Shown: in pieces, positions 1 through 9,100 of the stretch
Layout of the letters: each line of letters starts with the position of its first letter
Numbering within the stretch: the first letter of the stretch is position 1
DNA from: Alphaproteobacteria bacterium
GTDB lineage: Bacteria > Pseudomonadota > Alphaproteobacteria > CAAHEQ01 > UBA3637
Reading direction: 5' to 3'
NCBI GenBank assembly: GCA_015062385.1
Contig: SUUT01000003.1
Span: 1-63,783, forward strand
DNA: 63,783 bases
The notes under the pieces: generated by a model
Seen by the model: the letters and a program-made list of their open reading frames with translations, nothing else
The model's database searches: none
Told to the model about the DNA's origin: nothing
Translations under genes and position numbers: made by a program

Positions 1-109
1 CAGCAAAATCAAATTTTTGCAGAAATGAAAGATTATTGTTTGTGTTGAATATCTTATACAAAATCAAAAAAAATGCCAAAATGTGTAAAAAAGTGTTGCA
101 TTTATACGT
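1..109 (-). repeat. Dispersed intergenic element, copy A
   Basis: Read on the minus strand, this stretch matches 46383-46491 on the plus strand with no gap. Positions 109 to 45 match 46383-46447 at 60 of 65 bases. The remaining 44 bases are less similar but end in a shared block, CAAAAATxTGATTTTGCT. The match runs to the window edge, so the element may be longer. It lies just beyond the 3' end of recG and, in this orientation, points towards whatever minus-strand gene lies left of the window. No reading frame was recognised in it. Confidence 0.75.
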
Positions 110-194
110 CCCTTTTCTTGCAGATAAGGAAAAGATGTAAGTGATGTTTTTTTGTGTTTGTAAAGTGGGGATTGATTGTCCGGATATGATTTTT

Positions 195-2282
195 TTAAGC
201 GTTTAAAGTGTTGACTTGTTTGTCTTTTTTAAATAAATAAAGCAAATGCTTTAATGCCTCTCCACGAGAAGATGTTAAATTTTTATCAGTGTTTAAAATC
301 AGTTTTGCATCTTGTGTTGCTGTATATAATAAATCGCTGTGCATGGATAAATCTGCAAATTTAAAGTTTAGTAATCCAGATTGTTTGGAACCTAAAATTT
401 CTCCGGCGCCTCTTAATCGTAAATCTTCTTCTGCAATTAAAAATCCGTTATCGGTTTCTCTCATAATTTTTAGTCGAGCTTGTGCCGTTTGAGATAATTT
501 CTTTCCATAGAGGAGTAAGCAGGTTGATTGGGTATTTCCTCGTCCGACACGTCCTCTTAATTGATGCAATCCCGCTAACCCAAAGCGTTCTGCTTGTTCA
601 ATAACCATAATAGAGGCAGATTTGACATCAACGCCGACTTCAATAACTGTTGTTGCAACCAATATATCAAATTCCCCTGAGACAAATTTTTCCATAATGG
701 CATCTTTATCTGATCCTTTCATTTTTCCATGAACTAAACCGATACGATTCTTAAATATTTTTTTCAATTCTTCGAAGCGTTTTTCAGCAGCAATTAAGTC
801 TGATTTTTCTGATTCTTCTACTAATGGACATACCCAGTAAACTTGTAGTCGTTCAGTGCTGTTTTGTATTTTGTAAAAAAGTTTTTCTGCAATTTCCGTT
901 GCTTTTGTCATAGGCATAACACGTGTTTCGATTTTTTTTCTGTTTGCCGGTTTTTCATCTAAAATGGAAATATCCATATCTCCGTAATTTGTTAAAGCAA
1001 GTGTTCGTGGAATTGGGGTAGCCGTCATAACCAACACATTAACCCCTTTTTCTTTTTGTGTTAAAGCAAGTCGTTGATGAACTCCGAATTTGTGTTGTTC
1101 ATCAATAATAACTAATCCTAATTTATGATAGCAAACGTCTTCACTGAAAACGGCATGTGTACCGATAAGTAGTTGTATCTCTCCGGATTTGAGTGCGGAT
1201 AATAATTCTTGACGTTTTTTTCCTTTTTCTCGACCTGTTAACACTGCCATGCGAATAGGTATATTTTGTAGCATTTTTTGAATAGATTCAAAATGTTGAT
1301 GAGCCAAAATGTCTGTCGGAGCCATTAAAACGCCTTGAAAGGAAGATTCTACTGCTTGTAAAAGACTCATCAGTGCAACAATTGTTTTGCCACTACCGAC
1401 ATCTCCTTGTAATAGGCGAATCATTTTACCTGTATCTGCTAAATCAGAACCGATTTCGGTAATAACACGATTTTGGGCATTTGTCAGCTCAAAGGGTAAT
1501 TGTTTCTTTAACTGTGATTGCAGAGTTTTTGAGGTGGGAATTATAGTTCCTTGTTGTTTTTTTTGTTTTGCACGGACTAAAAGCAGTGCTAATTGATTAG
1601 CTAAGAGCTCATCGTAAGCCAGTCGCATTCGGTTTATATTTTGTGGTAATAAATCATTTTCTTCATGTGGTGTATGAACTTTTTTCAATGCTTCATGGAA
1701 AGAAGGCCATTTTTTTTGTTGTAAAAAAGAATTATCCAGCCATTCGGGTATGGAAGGTAAATGTGCCAGTATTGTTTGAATGGATTTTGTTATACCTTTA
1801 TTTGTTAATCCTGCGGTTAGCGGGTATATCGGTTCAAATTCGGGAATGGCAGTGGAAGAGGGGGTTATATAATCCGGATGAAGAATTTTTATTGTGCATC
1901 CAATCCGTTCTATTTTTCCTGAGACCGTATATGTTTGTCCGATTGTTAATTGTTTTTTTAAGTAATCGGCGTGGTAGTTGAAAAATACTAATTCAATATC
2001 GCAAGCACATAAATTGCCGGTTGCCAAAATACGATAAGGCATTTTTTTGCGGAGGGGTGTGATGTGTTCGGAAATGGTTAATTGTATCGTACCATATTCC
2101 CCACGTTTTACCTGAGATAGATTTGTTATTTGAGGGCGATGATTAATGCCGATAGGTATATGAAATAATAAATCAATCAAACAAGGTCCGCATAATTTTT
2201 TTAAAAATCCGGCTGTTCTATCTCCTATACCTGCAAGAGATGTATAATCTTTAAAAAGAATATTTAAAGATTCGGGACGCAT
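195..2282 (-). CDS. recG: ATP-dependent DNA helicase RecG
   Basis: RecG is a monomeric double-stranded DNA translocase that reverses stalled forks and processes branched recombination intermediates in the cytoplasm. The 695 residues are the usual family length. An N-terminal wedge/OB-fold region precedes the helicase core. Walker A GDVGSGKT lies near residue 293, the DEQH box near 392, the TATPIPRTLAL motif follows, and motif VI (LHQLRGRVGRG) is near 571. The start follows the upstream gene's stop by two bases and has no clear ribosome-binding site, which suggests translational coupling. The protein looks intact. Confidence 0.97.
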   Translation of the reverse strand: MRPESLNILFKDYTSLAGIGDRTAGFLKKLCGPCLIDLLFHIPIGINHRPQITNLSQVKRGEYGTIQLTISEHITPLRKKMPYRILATGNLCACDIELVFFNYHADYLKKQLTIGQTYTVSGKIERIGCTIKILHPDYITPSSTAIPEFEPIYPLTAGLTNKGITKSIQTILAHLPSIPEWLDNSFLQQKKWPSFHEALKKVHTPHEENDLLPQNINRMRLAYDELLANQLALLLVRAKQKKQQGTIIPTSKTLQSQLKKQLPFELTNAQNRVITEIGSDLADTGKMIRLLQGDVGSGKTIVALMSLLQAVESSFQGVLMAPTDILAHQHFESIQKMLQNIPIRMAVLTGREKGKKRQELLSALKSGEIQLLIGTHAVFSEDVCYHKLGLVIIDEQHKFGVHQRLALTQKEKGVNVLVMTATPIPRTLALTNYGDMDISILDEKPANRKKIETRVMPMTKATEIAEKLFYKIQNSTERLQVYWVCPLVEESEKSDLIAAEKRFEELKKIFKNRIGLVHGKMKGSDKDAIMEKFVSGEFDILVATTVIEVGVDVKSASIMVIEQAERFGLAGLHQLRGRVGRGNTQSTCLLLYGKKLSQTAQARLKIMRETDNGFLIAEEDLRLRGAGEILGSKQSGLLNFKFADLSMHSDLLYTATQDAKLILNTDKNLTSSRGEALKHLLYLFKKDKQVNTLNA

Positions 2283-2284
2283 TT

Positions 2285-2797
2285 TTAAGAAGCCTGTTTG
2301 TTAATGATAACACCTGAACGGGTTGATTTTTTAGGTTGCTTAAACAGTTCTTTTTTCGTTCTTTTGACATTTACGGGTTTTGTTTGATTGAGTGGTCGGA
2401 TAGGTTTGATAATTTTTCCATCGGGTAATTTTAAAGTTCCGTCTTGGTATACGGTTGATTGAAAAATCGGTAAATTGTCAAATCTGTTTAATACTTCCGA
2501 ACAATTCATTTCCGGAGCCTTTTTTTGTTCTGAGTAAACCTCAAATTTTTTACGGGCATAAGCGGTTAAGGCTGCTGTTTCTTCCTTTTCGGTAGCTGTT
2601 TGATTGACCAAAATACGGCTGGCAATGACTTCGTAATTTTTTAATTTATCTGTATCTGCACCGCAAGCTTGTGCCGCACCGGCGGTAATTGCCAATTTTT
2701 CGGCTTCGGTCAGTCCTTTGCTTGTTCGGCTTTGTGCCAATGTGGGGGTTGTTAACAAAAGAGAGAGACTTGTAAGTATAAAGAGTATTTTTTTCAT
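2285..2797 (-). CDS. Small secreted protein of unknown function
   Basis: This 170-residue protein starts at an ATG behind a good site (AAGGAGAAAAAATC); an in-frame ATG 15 codons further upstream would disrupt the signal peptide and is less likely. The N terminus MKKILFILTSLSLLLTTPTLA is a classical Sec signal peptide with likely cleavage after TLA, so the mature protein should be periplasmic. Two cysteines (in AQACGAD and MNCSE) could form a disulfide. The C-terminal third is basic and rich in Lys, Pro and Thr. I do not recognise the family. It is the first gene of a two-gene unit with recG, an odd pairing that may reflect shared transcription only. Confidence 0.8.
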   Translation of the reverse strand: MKKILFILTSLSLLLTTPTLAQSRTSKGLTEAEKLAITAGAAQACGADTDKLKNYEVIASRILVNQTATEKEETAALTAYARKKFEVYSEQKKAPEMNCSEVLNRFDNLPIFQSTVYQDGTLKLPDGKIIKPIRPLNQTKPVNVKRTKKELFKQPKKSTRSGVIINKQAS

Positions 2798-2831
2798 TGA
2801 TTTTTTCTCCTTCCTATGACTATATAATGAA

Positions 2832-2860
2832 AGTATATACAATCAAATGAAATAATTCAA
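2832..2860 (-). promoter_or_regulatory. Sigma70-type promoter for the secreted protein-recG unit
   Basis: On the minus strand, TTGAAT (2860-2855) and TATACT (2837-2832) are separated by 17 bases and lie about 35 bases upstream of the secreted-protein start. The -35 box overlaps the ribosome-binding site of the divergent esterase gene. Confidence 0.5.
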
Positions 2861-2870
2861 GGAGATTTTT

Positions 2871-3515
2871 ATGCAACTTTCGGGTCCGTCTATTATACCG
2901 ACTATGTCGACAAGTGCCGTTATTTTATTACATGGATATGGGGCAAACGGTTCTGATTTGATTTCTATTGGAGAAGACTTATCGTCAGAGTTTTCTCAAA
3001 CGGCGTTTTTTGCTCCAAATGCATCGACAGAAATTTTTTCGCAAGGGTACGAGTGGTTTTCATTAAATGACTATAATCCGCAGCAGTTGACACTTGATTA
3101 TTTAAATGTTTTGCAAAAGCGGGCAATGTATCAAGTAGATTTAGTTAAAAATTATATTTTAAATGTTGTAGAAACGTGTCATATCCCATTGGATAAAATA
3201 ATTATCGGGGGATTTTCTCAAGGAGGCTTGATGGCGTTTTTGACGGCATACTCTATGTCGGAAAAATGTGCTGGTGTTATGGGGTTGTCGGCTGTTCCGC
3301 TTGTTCAATCGGTACCCTGTTGTTTCAGTATGCCGGTATTATTAACACATGGTGGTTTGGATTCGGTTGTTCCGCCGATTGCAATGAATATTTCAAAGGA
3401 CACGCTTGAAAAAATGAAACAGCCTGTGCAAACCTTTTGTTCAAAGAGAATGGAACATAATATTGATAAAGCCTGTTTGGATCAGATTCGCCTGTTTTTA
3501 AAAAAACGGTTTTAA
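2871..3515 (+). CDS. Phospholipase/carboxylesterase family alpha/beta hydrolase
   Basis: A 214-residue serine hydrolase of the Abhydrolase_2 (YpfH-like) family, presumably cytoplasmic because no signal peptide is seen. HGYGANGSD (20-28) fits the oxyanion-hole loop. The nucleophile is Ser116 in GGFSQGG, the acid is probably Asp164 in HGGLDSVVP, and the base His196 in MEHNID. The start has a strong AAGGAG site. It is divergent from the secreted-protein gene and convergent with the anmK-like gene, with six bases between stop codons. Substrate cannot be deduced; the family cleaves short acyl or lysophospholipid esters. Confidence 0.88.
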   Translation: MQLSGPSIIPTMSTSAVILLHGYGANGSDLISIGEDLSSEFSQTAFFAPNASTEIFSQGYEWFSLNDYNPQQLTLDYLNVLQKRAMYQVDLVKNYILNVVETCHIPLDKIIIGGFSQGGLMAFLTAYSMSEKCAGVMGLSAVPLVQSVPCCFSMPVLLTHGGLDSVVPPIAMNISKDTLEKMKQPVQTFCSKRMEHNIDKACLDQIRLFLKKRF

Positions 3516-3521
3516 TGTTTT

Positions 3522-4619
3522 TTATGACGGCAAATACATTGTTCCGCCGCTGAACGGTTCCGGAACACCGGTTGTTTGTGGATAGCTAATCGGTAAACCG
3601 GTTAAAGAACGAACGGCTAAAAAGGCATAAGCTTGTGCATTGAGCGTATCATTGAGCCAATGACATTCCGAACCGGTGTGTATTTGTCCGGATAGTTTCT
3701 GCTTTATAAGTCTTAACAGAGCAGGATTATGTATTCCGCCACCGATTAAAATCCATTGATAAGGGGATTGCGGTAAGAATTTTTCTGCATCCTGAATACT
3801 TTGTGCAATAGCAGTTGTGATGGTTGTTGCTCCGTCATCCAAAGAACAGCCTTCAATTTGTTCATATAATTTTAGAAATGCTTTTTTATCGGTTGTTTTG
3901 GGCGGAGAGGTTAAATAGAATTTATCTTTTAACAGGCGTGTTAATAACCGTTTATCTAATTTTCCCCGAGTTGCATGAATGCCGTCATAATCCATTTCCG
4001 CTCCTGTATGACGATGGATCCAATAGTCCAGTAAAGCTGTTCCAATACCCACATCAAAAGCTTGCAATTCACCAAAAGGACCAATATATGTCAGGGTTGT
4101 AATGCCACCTAAAGATACAATAGCTATCGGTTTTTCCATGTGTCGTGTCATGGCGTTATAGAATGCTGTAAAAACAGGTCCACCTTGCCCGCCGGCTTTT
4201 AAGTCCGATTGAATAAATTTGGCAATAACGGGAATACCGGTAGTTGTTGCTAATTTTTGTGGATTTCCTAAAATGACGGCAACTTTTTCAGTCGCATTAC
4301 GATACATTAAATGTCCGGAATATCCAATCAGATTAATTTTAGGGTACTCTCTTTTATATTGCACATAAAATTCTTGAAAAACAGTTAAGTGAAAAGCTGT
4401 TAAATCTTCATCTAACTGTTTCATTTCTTGTGTGTTTGTATAATCGTCTTTCAAAATGAAAGAGAGAATGCGTTCTTTTAGATCTATTGGATACGGGCGG
4501 GTTAATTGTTTTATTTTGCCGTACAAATCAACTCCGTCTGTTTTTAAGAGACAAATTTCAACGGTGCTTAAACTCGAATCCGAATAGATACCGATAGCTG
4601 TTTTTTCTTCAATGTACAT
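3522..4619 (-). CDS. anmK: Divergent anhydro-N-acetylmuramic acid kinase-like protein
   Basis: AnmK phosphorylates and opens 1,6-anhydro-MurNAc during cell-wall recycling. The 365 residues align with the family throughout: GGQGGPV for GGQGAPL, SLGGITTLTYIG for the NIGGI segment, AFDVGIGTALLDYW for the DTGPGN segment with its aspartate kept, and ILIGGGIHNPALL near the C terminus. The N-terminal nucleotide-binding motif, normally close to GxMSGTSLDGVD, reads GIYSDSSLSTVE, so both aspartates and a glycine of the phosphate loop are changed. It is the last gene of the ftsE-ftsX-DUF218-plsC operon. Family is sure; kinase activity is doubtful. Confidence 0.85.
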   Translation of the reverse strand: MYIEEKTAIGIYSDSSLSTVEICLLKTDGVDLYGKIKQLTRPYPIDLKERILSFILKDDYTNTQEMKQLDEDLTAFHLTVFQEFYVQYKREYPKINLIGYSGHLMYRNATEKVAVILGNPQKLATTTGIPVIAKFIQSDLKAGGQGGPVFTAFYNAMTRHMEKPIAIVSLGGITTLTYIGPFGELQAFDVGIGTALLDYWIHRHTGAEMDYDGIHATRGKLDKRLLTRLLKDKFYLTSPPKTTDKKAFLKLYEQIEGCSLDDGATTITTAIAQSIQDAEKFLPQSPYQWILIGGGIHNPALLRLIKQKLSGQIHTGSECHWLNDTLNAQAYAFLAVRSLTGLPISYPQTTGVPEPFSGGTMYLPS

Positions 4620-4631
4620 TTTAGCCTGTTC

Positions 4632-5363
4632 TTACGATTTAAACGGATTTGGTAATTCATCTTGTGCTGTTTCAATCCGATTATATAATAGGTTTAAAAA
4701 TTCACGTTTATCAAGTCCGGCTTCAATTGGGGGCAATATTCGAAGAGTTACTTTGCCGGCATATTTTTTAATTTGATTTTTTGGCCAACAATAACCGGTA
4801 TTCAATGCAACAGGCACAACAGGGACTTTACATTGTTCATATAAAAAAGCCACACCAGGGGTGTACGGTTTTTTTGTACCCGGTTTTGTGCGGGTTCCTT
4901 CCGGAAAAATAACCAGATTCATTCCATCATCCAAATGTTTTTTAACACCGGTTAACATTTTACGCATGGTTTTAGCTCCACCCCCACGGTCAATCGGAAT
5001 ACAGCCTGTTTTTAAAAAGTAAATACCTGCAATCGGGATATAAAGTAATTCTTTTTTTAAAACATAAAACACATGAGGAATGAGACCGTGGAATAATCCT
5101 GTTTCAAAAGCGGATTGATGTTTTGATGCAATAATATAGCCGTTTTGTTGAGGTAAATTTTCAAGCCCTTGAACGTCTAATTGAATGCCACAGATAAGAC
5201 ATAATAATTTTGGTGTCATTTTAGACCAAAAACGGGGAAAACACCCAGCGGCTTTGCAGGAAAACAATAATGTCGGTGAAAATAATATAAACAAAATTAA
5301 TGTAATAACATACCATGAGATTACAAAAAGAATAGAACGAATCCATAAGACTGTTTCTCGCAT
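4632..5363 (-). CDS. plsC: 1-acyl-sn-glycerol-3-phosphate acyltransferase
   Basis: PlsC transfers an acyl chain to lysophosphatidic acid to make phosphatidic acid at the inner membrane. The 243-residue protein has one or two N-terminal hydrophobic segments (about 7-38), the catalytic motif HQSAFE (82-87, a His-x4-acidic version with Glu in place of Asp) and FPEGTR (153-158), which binds the glycerol-phosphate. Start is an ATG behind GGAGGG. It follows the DUF218 gene by one base and precedes the anmK-like gene by 12, so it is operonic. Confidence 0.93.
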   Translation of the reverse strand: MRETVLWIRSILFVISWYVITLILFILFSPTLLFSCKAAGCFPRFWSKMTPKLLCLICGIQLDVQGLENLPQQNGYIIASKHQSAFETGLFHGLIPHVFYVLKKELLYIPIAGIYFLKTGCIPIDRGGGAKTMRKMLTGVKKHLDDGMNLVIFPEGTRTKPGTKKPYTPGVAFLYEQCKVPVVPVALNTGYCWPKNQIKKYAGKVTLRILPPIEAGLDKREFLNLLYNRIETAQDELPNPFKS

Positions 5364-5364
5364 T

Positions 5365-5946
5365 TTACCCTCCGAAGTTCAGCCAGTGTTTTAAGTTAAC
5401 AAATACAAATTTATGATATTCAATAAATAACAACCATGCATAACGGGTTTTAATCCAATTAACAGAGTTGTTAAATTCTGTCGGGAAGACAGGCATAGGT
5501 GCAATTTTGAGTGTTTTGTTTTTTCGGTTGATTTCAAAAACACTCCGAGGCATATGATAAAAACTGGTTACCAATAAAACAGAATGGATGTTTTTGTTTT
5601 TAATCCAGTTATTGATTTCTTTTGCATTGCCGACAGTGTTTTCAGCTTCATACCCTAATGTTATTTTGTTTTTAAGTGATGGGGGAACGTTTTTCAATAA
5701 TTTTTTTGCAGATACCTTCTTATTAACACCGGATATTAATAAATGGTCGGCATCTTGCTCTTTTAATAATTTTATGGCTGTATCAATTCGTTTACTACCA
5801 CCGGTTAGAACAACAACCGCTTCTTGTTTCGTTGATAAATCGGTTTGTAATGAAAAAGCATAAATACAAAAGCAGACAAATCCGATAAGCCAACAACAAA
5901 AAGAAACTGCAAGACAGTAAAGCAATAAGTGCCAAAAATGTTTCAT
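5365..5946 (-). CDS. DUF218 (YdcF/ElyC/SanA-type) membrane protein
   Basis: This 193-residue protein has one N-terminal membrane segment (about 8-32) and a DUF218 domain: VVLTGGSKRIDTAIKLL, then LLISGV, and a later VTSFYHMPRS motif. The family acts in envelope homeostasis and peptidoglycan or lipid-carrier metabolism, with biochemistry poorly defined. Its start codon overlaps the ftsX stop by one base (TAATG), and plsC follows directly, so it is tightly co-expressed with FtsEX. In alphaproteobacteria a DUF218 gene next to ftsEX and plsC is a familiar arrangement. Confidence 0.88.
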   Translation of the reverse strand: MKHFWHLLLYCLAVSFCCWLIGFVCFCIYAFSLQTDLSTKQEAVVVLTGGSKRIDTAIKLLKEQDADHLLISGVNKKVSAKKLLKNVPPSLKNKITLGYEAENTVGNAKEINNWIKNKNIHSVLLVTSFYHMPRSVFEINRKNKTLKIAPMPVFPTEFNNSVNWIKTRYAWLLFIEYHKFVFVNLKHWLNFGG

Positions 5947-6839
5947 TATAAACTTCTCTTCAAATCACTCCAAACAGTTTTAAACGCTGTTAGGTAAGAT
6001 AATACAGCAGCTAAAACCGGAATACAAGTTAAAATGCCCCATTGTTCATGTGTCAGGGTTGCGTTTAAAATAAAACTGCCTGTTAAGTTATTTAAATAAT
6101 AAGCAAAAAACATCATAACGGGTAAAGCTATTAAAAATCCGATAATACCACCGATAAGGGTTAAATAAAAACTGCGATTTGCGAATTGGCGAGTTATATA
6201 AAAGTCCCCGGCCCCCATCATGTGAATAAGTGATATAACTTTTTGATGAACTTTTAATCCCGATTTTGTGACAAACATAATCGAAAATGCTAAACTGATT
6301 AAAATTAATATTAAAACAACACCAACCAGTCGAATAATGTTTTGTGCCAATGTAATCAGTTTGGATAATGCAATTCGATGACTGTCTAAAATTGCCATTG
6401 GAACTTGTTCGGATAAATCTGCTTTGATTTGATTTAGATCCGGTAAATTTTTTGTATCAATTGTAACGTCAATTAATTTAGGCAGAGGTAATTCGGTTGT
6501 TGTGATGTGTTCGCCAAGCCAAGGAGCCATTAAAGAATCCATTTGTGTATCGGATAACACTGTTGCTCCGAGAACCCCATCAGCTGAACGGATGATAGTT
6601 AAAGCTGTTTCAATGTCTGATTGCAACAGTTCACCTCTTTTTTTGCCATCCGAATCATACGATGGAATTTGAACGGTTAAAGAACCGGCAATATCTTTAT
6701 GCCAATTTTTTACAGAATCATGTGTTATTAATGCCGTTGCTAAAATTAATGTAGCAATAAAAACCATAAGCATACTAATCCAGCTGATAAAAAAACTGGA
6801 TGAGTCGCGAGCAAAAGGAATATCTGCGGATTTGGCCAT
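5946..6839 (-). CDS. ftsX: Cell-division ABC transporter permease FtsX
   Basis: FtsX is the membrane half of FtsEX, which couples ATP hydrolysis in the divisome to activation of cell-wall hydrolases. The 297 residues give the expected layout: a first membrane segment at about 17-40, a periplasmic domain to about 160, then three membrane segments (about 165-195, 222-248 and 270-290). The ribosome-binding site is AAGGAG. It follows ftsE by 10 bases and overlaps the DUF218 gene by one. Confidence 0.93.
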   Translation of the reverse strand: MAKSADIPFARDSSSFFISWISMLMVFIATLILATALITHDSVKNWHKDIAGSLTVQIPSYDSDGKKRGELLQSDIETALTIIRSADGVLGATVLSDTQMDSLMAPWLGEHITTTELPLPKLIDVTIDTKNLPDLNQIKADLSEQVPMAILDSHRIALSKLITLAQNIIRLVGVVLILILISLAFSIMFVTKSGLKVHQKVISLIHMMGAGDFYITRQFANRSFYLTLIGGIIGFLIALPVMMFFAYYLNNLTGSFILNATLTHEQWGILTCIPVLAAVLSYLTAFKTVWSDLKRSL

Positions 6840-6849
6840 TTTTTTCTCC

Positions 6850-7563
6850 TTATTGTCCGTTGTTTCTTATGTTTGGATTTATTCGTTCCAATCGACCGTG
6901 TGATAAATGGAGTTGGTCAAAACGGAAATGTTTAATTAAATTTTGATTGTGTGTTGCAATGACAATTGTTGTTCCCAATTTATTTAATTCTAGAAATAAA
7001 TAGAGCAATCTTTTTGCCATAGCATCATCTACATTGCCGGTTGGTTCATCGGCAACAAGTAATTGTGGACGATTAATAACGGCACGAGCAATAGCAATAC
7101 GTTGTTTTTCTCCACCAGATAGCTCTGGTGGGAACGCTTTTAATTGCTTTTCTAAACCAACCCAAGCCAAAAGTTCGCTAACATGACGTTTAATTTCGGT
7201 TTCTTTTACGCCGGCAATTCGTAAAGGTAAAGCAACATTGTCAAATGCATTTAAATGATTAAGTAGTCGATAATCTTGAAAAACAACACCGATTTGGCGT
7301 CTAATTTGTGCTTTTTCAGCACGGGAAAGTGTATCAACAGCTTTTCCGAATAATCGAACACGACCTCGTGTTGGTAAATGGTTCATATAAAACAATCCGA
7401 GTAATGATGTTTTTCCGGCCCCGCTTTCGCCCGTCATGAAGTGAAATGACCCCGGATCCAGTGTTAATTGAATGTCTTTTAATATCTCCGAACCATGTCC
7501 ATAACGGAATGAAACGCCGTTAAACTCGGCAATTGGGGATGAAAGTTTATTTTTTTCAAACAC
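6850..7563 (-). CDS. ftsE: Cell-division ATP-binding protein FtsE
   Basis: FtsE is the ATPase partner of FtsX at the division site. The 237 residues show Walker A GESGAGKT (45-52), a Q-loop in GVVFQDYRLL, the signature LSGGEKQRIAIARA, Walker B LLVADEPTGNVD and the H-loop histidine in IATHN. The start codon is GTG, preceded by GAGG at nine bases. It heads the five-gene minus-strand operon. The C terminus is about 15 residues longer than the short FtsE versions. Confidence 0.95.
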   Translation of the reverse strand: MFEKNKLSSPIAEFNGVSFRYGHGSEILKDIQLTLDPGSFHFMTGESGAGKTSLLGLFYMNHLPTRGRVRLFGKAVDTLSRAEKAQIRRQIGVVFQDYRLLNHLNAFDNVALPLRIAGVKETEIKRHVSELLAWVGLEKQLKAFPPELSGGEKQRIAIARAVINRPQLLVADEPTGNVDDAMAKRLLYLFLELNKLGTTIVIATHNQNLIKHFRFDQLHLSHGRLERINPNIRNNGQ

Positions 7564-7597
7564 TTAACTTAACCTCTTTAAAAAATGTTGTATCTTT

Positions 7598-7627
7598 TTG
7601 CAAAATCGTATATATATTATTTACACT
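7598..7627 (+). promoter_or_regulatory. Candidate sigma70 promoter for the zinc-ribbon gene
   Basis: TTGCAA (7598-7603) and TACACT (7622-7627) are 18 bases apart and lie 24 bases upstream of the zinc-ribbon start, in the 88-base gap divergent from ftsE. Confidence 0.4.
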
Positions 7628-7651
7628 ATTTTTTTTAAAAGGGAAAGATAA

Positions 7652-9100
7652 ATGTTAGTTATATGTCCAAAATGTTTTACGCAATATGTTGTTTCAGATG
7701 AAATTAAACTGCCGGAAGGACAGAAATTTCATTGTTCTGCTTGTCAAAATTACTTTTTGCTGGATGCTGGTCGGCAAAATGCTTTTTTAAGTGGAAACGA
7801 GGATGAAACAGATATTATTCCAACTGTTTCTGCCGTTATGAATCAACAAAATGGAAATGTTATTACAAATTCTGTTGTGCCGTCCGGTGTCGAAAAAGAA
7901 ATTATATCCTCTAAACAACAGGTTGTTGCACAAAACAATACGGTTGACATGCAAACGTCAGATATTTCACTTATACAATCACCGGCAGAACCAAAATTTA
8001 CGGAGCCGTTATCTCTGTTATCGCAAGAAGTTCCACAGACAACCGATCGATTGGATTCTATTCCGGAAGCATTTAAACCGGTTATTCCCGAAAAGAAAAA
8101 AACATCTGTTTTATCTGTTTTGTTTTGGTTGTGTGTTGCCGGTGGTATTTGTTATGGGGCATATTTGCAAAAGGATTTTTTAATTGCTCAGGTAGATGAA
8201 TTTGTATTGGGTTCATTAGATAAAGATTCTCAAAAACAATCTGTAAAAACCTTGAAGAAAGAAACGGCTAAAAATATTCAGAAAGCTCAACCGGAAGATA
8301 TAAAACAAAAGCAGGTTGAAAGGGTTGATTCGGTTAAACGGATTGAAAAAACAGATGATGCAATTCAAAAAACGGAAAAAGTACAATCAATGGATGTTGT
8401 GTCGAGTGTAATGCCGATTGTTAAGCCGCAAAATCAGATGATTAAGGAAAATGACGGAGATGTAAAGCAACCGGATATTAAAAATGCTGATGTTTCTGAA
8501 GATATGGTCCAGTCGGTAGATTCTTATTCGAAGGATACTACGAAGAATGTATTGAAAAATAATCCGGATTCGCAGAATGCGACTGCACAGATTCAGTTGA
8601 CGGATGTGCCTTTGAATAATAATGTGGCTTTGCCGGTTAATTCGGTGGATGAAACGACTAAAGAGGAAGAAATACTTCCGACTTTAAACAGTAAAGACGA
8701 AAGTTTAGATGTAAAATCGGATGATGTTGTTCCGGTAGTTATTCGTGAACAAGCCGTTGTTTCTGATGCTTTTGCGGGATTAGGTGCTGTTCCGGAAGCA
8801 TCCGTTAGTGAGGCAAGTCGTATTTTGACGATTCGGGATATTGTTTATGAATTATCCCCTAATGAAGCCGGTGTTATGCGGTTAATGATAAAGGGGAATA
8901 TTGCCAATACCGAATTAAAGAAGATGGTTATTCCTGAATTAAAAGCGGTTGTTTATAATCATGAAGATATGGTTGTTGCCCGTAAACGAATTATTTTGTC
9001 ACAACCGGAAGTGGAGGGTAATACCGTGCAATCCTTTTTTTCAAGCGTTGTTCCGGCTCCGGTGGAAGTTGCTCGTGTGGAGGTAATATTTGATGAGTAA
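7652..9100 (+). CDS. MJ0042-type zinc-ribbon single-pass membrane protein
   Basis: The 482-residue protein starts with an MJ0042 zinc ribbon (Cys5, Cys8, Cys28, Cys31), followed by a low-complexity linker, a membrane segment at about 152-172 (VLSVLFWLCVAGGICYGAYL), a long acidic/basic Ser, Lys and Gln-rich spacer (about 190-370), and a folded C-terminal domain of about 110 residues. The predicted topology puts the zinc ribbon in the cytoplasm and the C-terminal domain in the periplasm. Such genes sit divergent from ftsEX in many alphaproteobacteria; their role is not established. It overlaps the next gene by eight bases. Confidence 0.85.
   Translation: MLVICPKCFTQYVVSDEIKLPEGQKFHCSACQNYFLLDAGRQNAFLSGNEDETDIIPTVSAVMNQQNGNVITNSVVPSGVEKEIISSKQQVVAQNNTVDMQTSDISLIQSPAEPKFTEPLSLLSQEVPQTTDRLDSIPEAFKPVIPEKKKTSVLSVLFWLCVAGGICYGAYLQKDFLIAQVDEFVLGSLDKDSQKQSVKTLKKETAKNIQKAQPEDIKQKQVERVDSVKRIEKTDDAIQKTEKVQSMDVVSSVMPIVKPQNQMIKENDGDVKQPDIKNADVSEDMVQSVDSYSKDTTKNVLKNNPDSQNATAQIQLTDVPLNNNVALPVNSVDETTKEEEILPTLNSKDESLDVKSDDVVPVVIREQAVVSDAFAGLGAVPEASVSEASRILTIRDIVYELSPNEAGVMRLMIKGNIANTELKKMVIPELKAVVYNHEDMVVARKRIILSQPEVEGNTVQSFFSSVVPAPVEVARVEVIFDE

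Noticed and set aside
110-194. recG terminator
   Set aside because: A 6-bp CTTTTC/GAAAAG pairing near 112-135 has a long loop and no convincing T tract.
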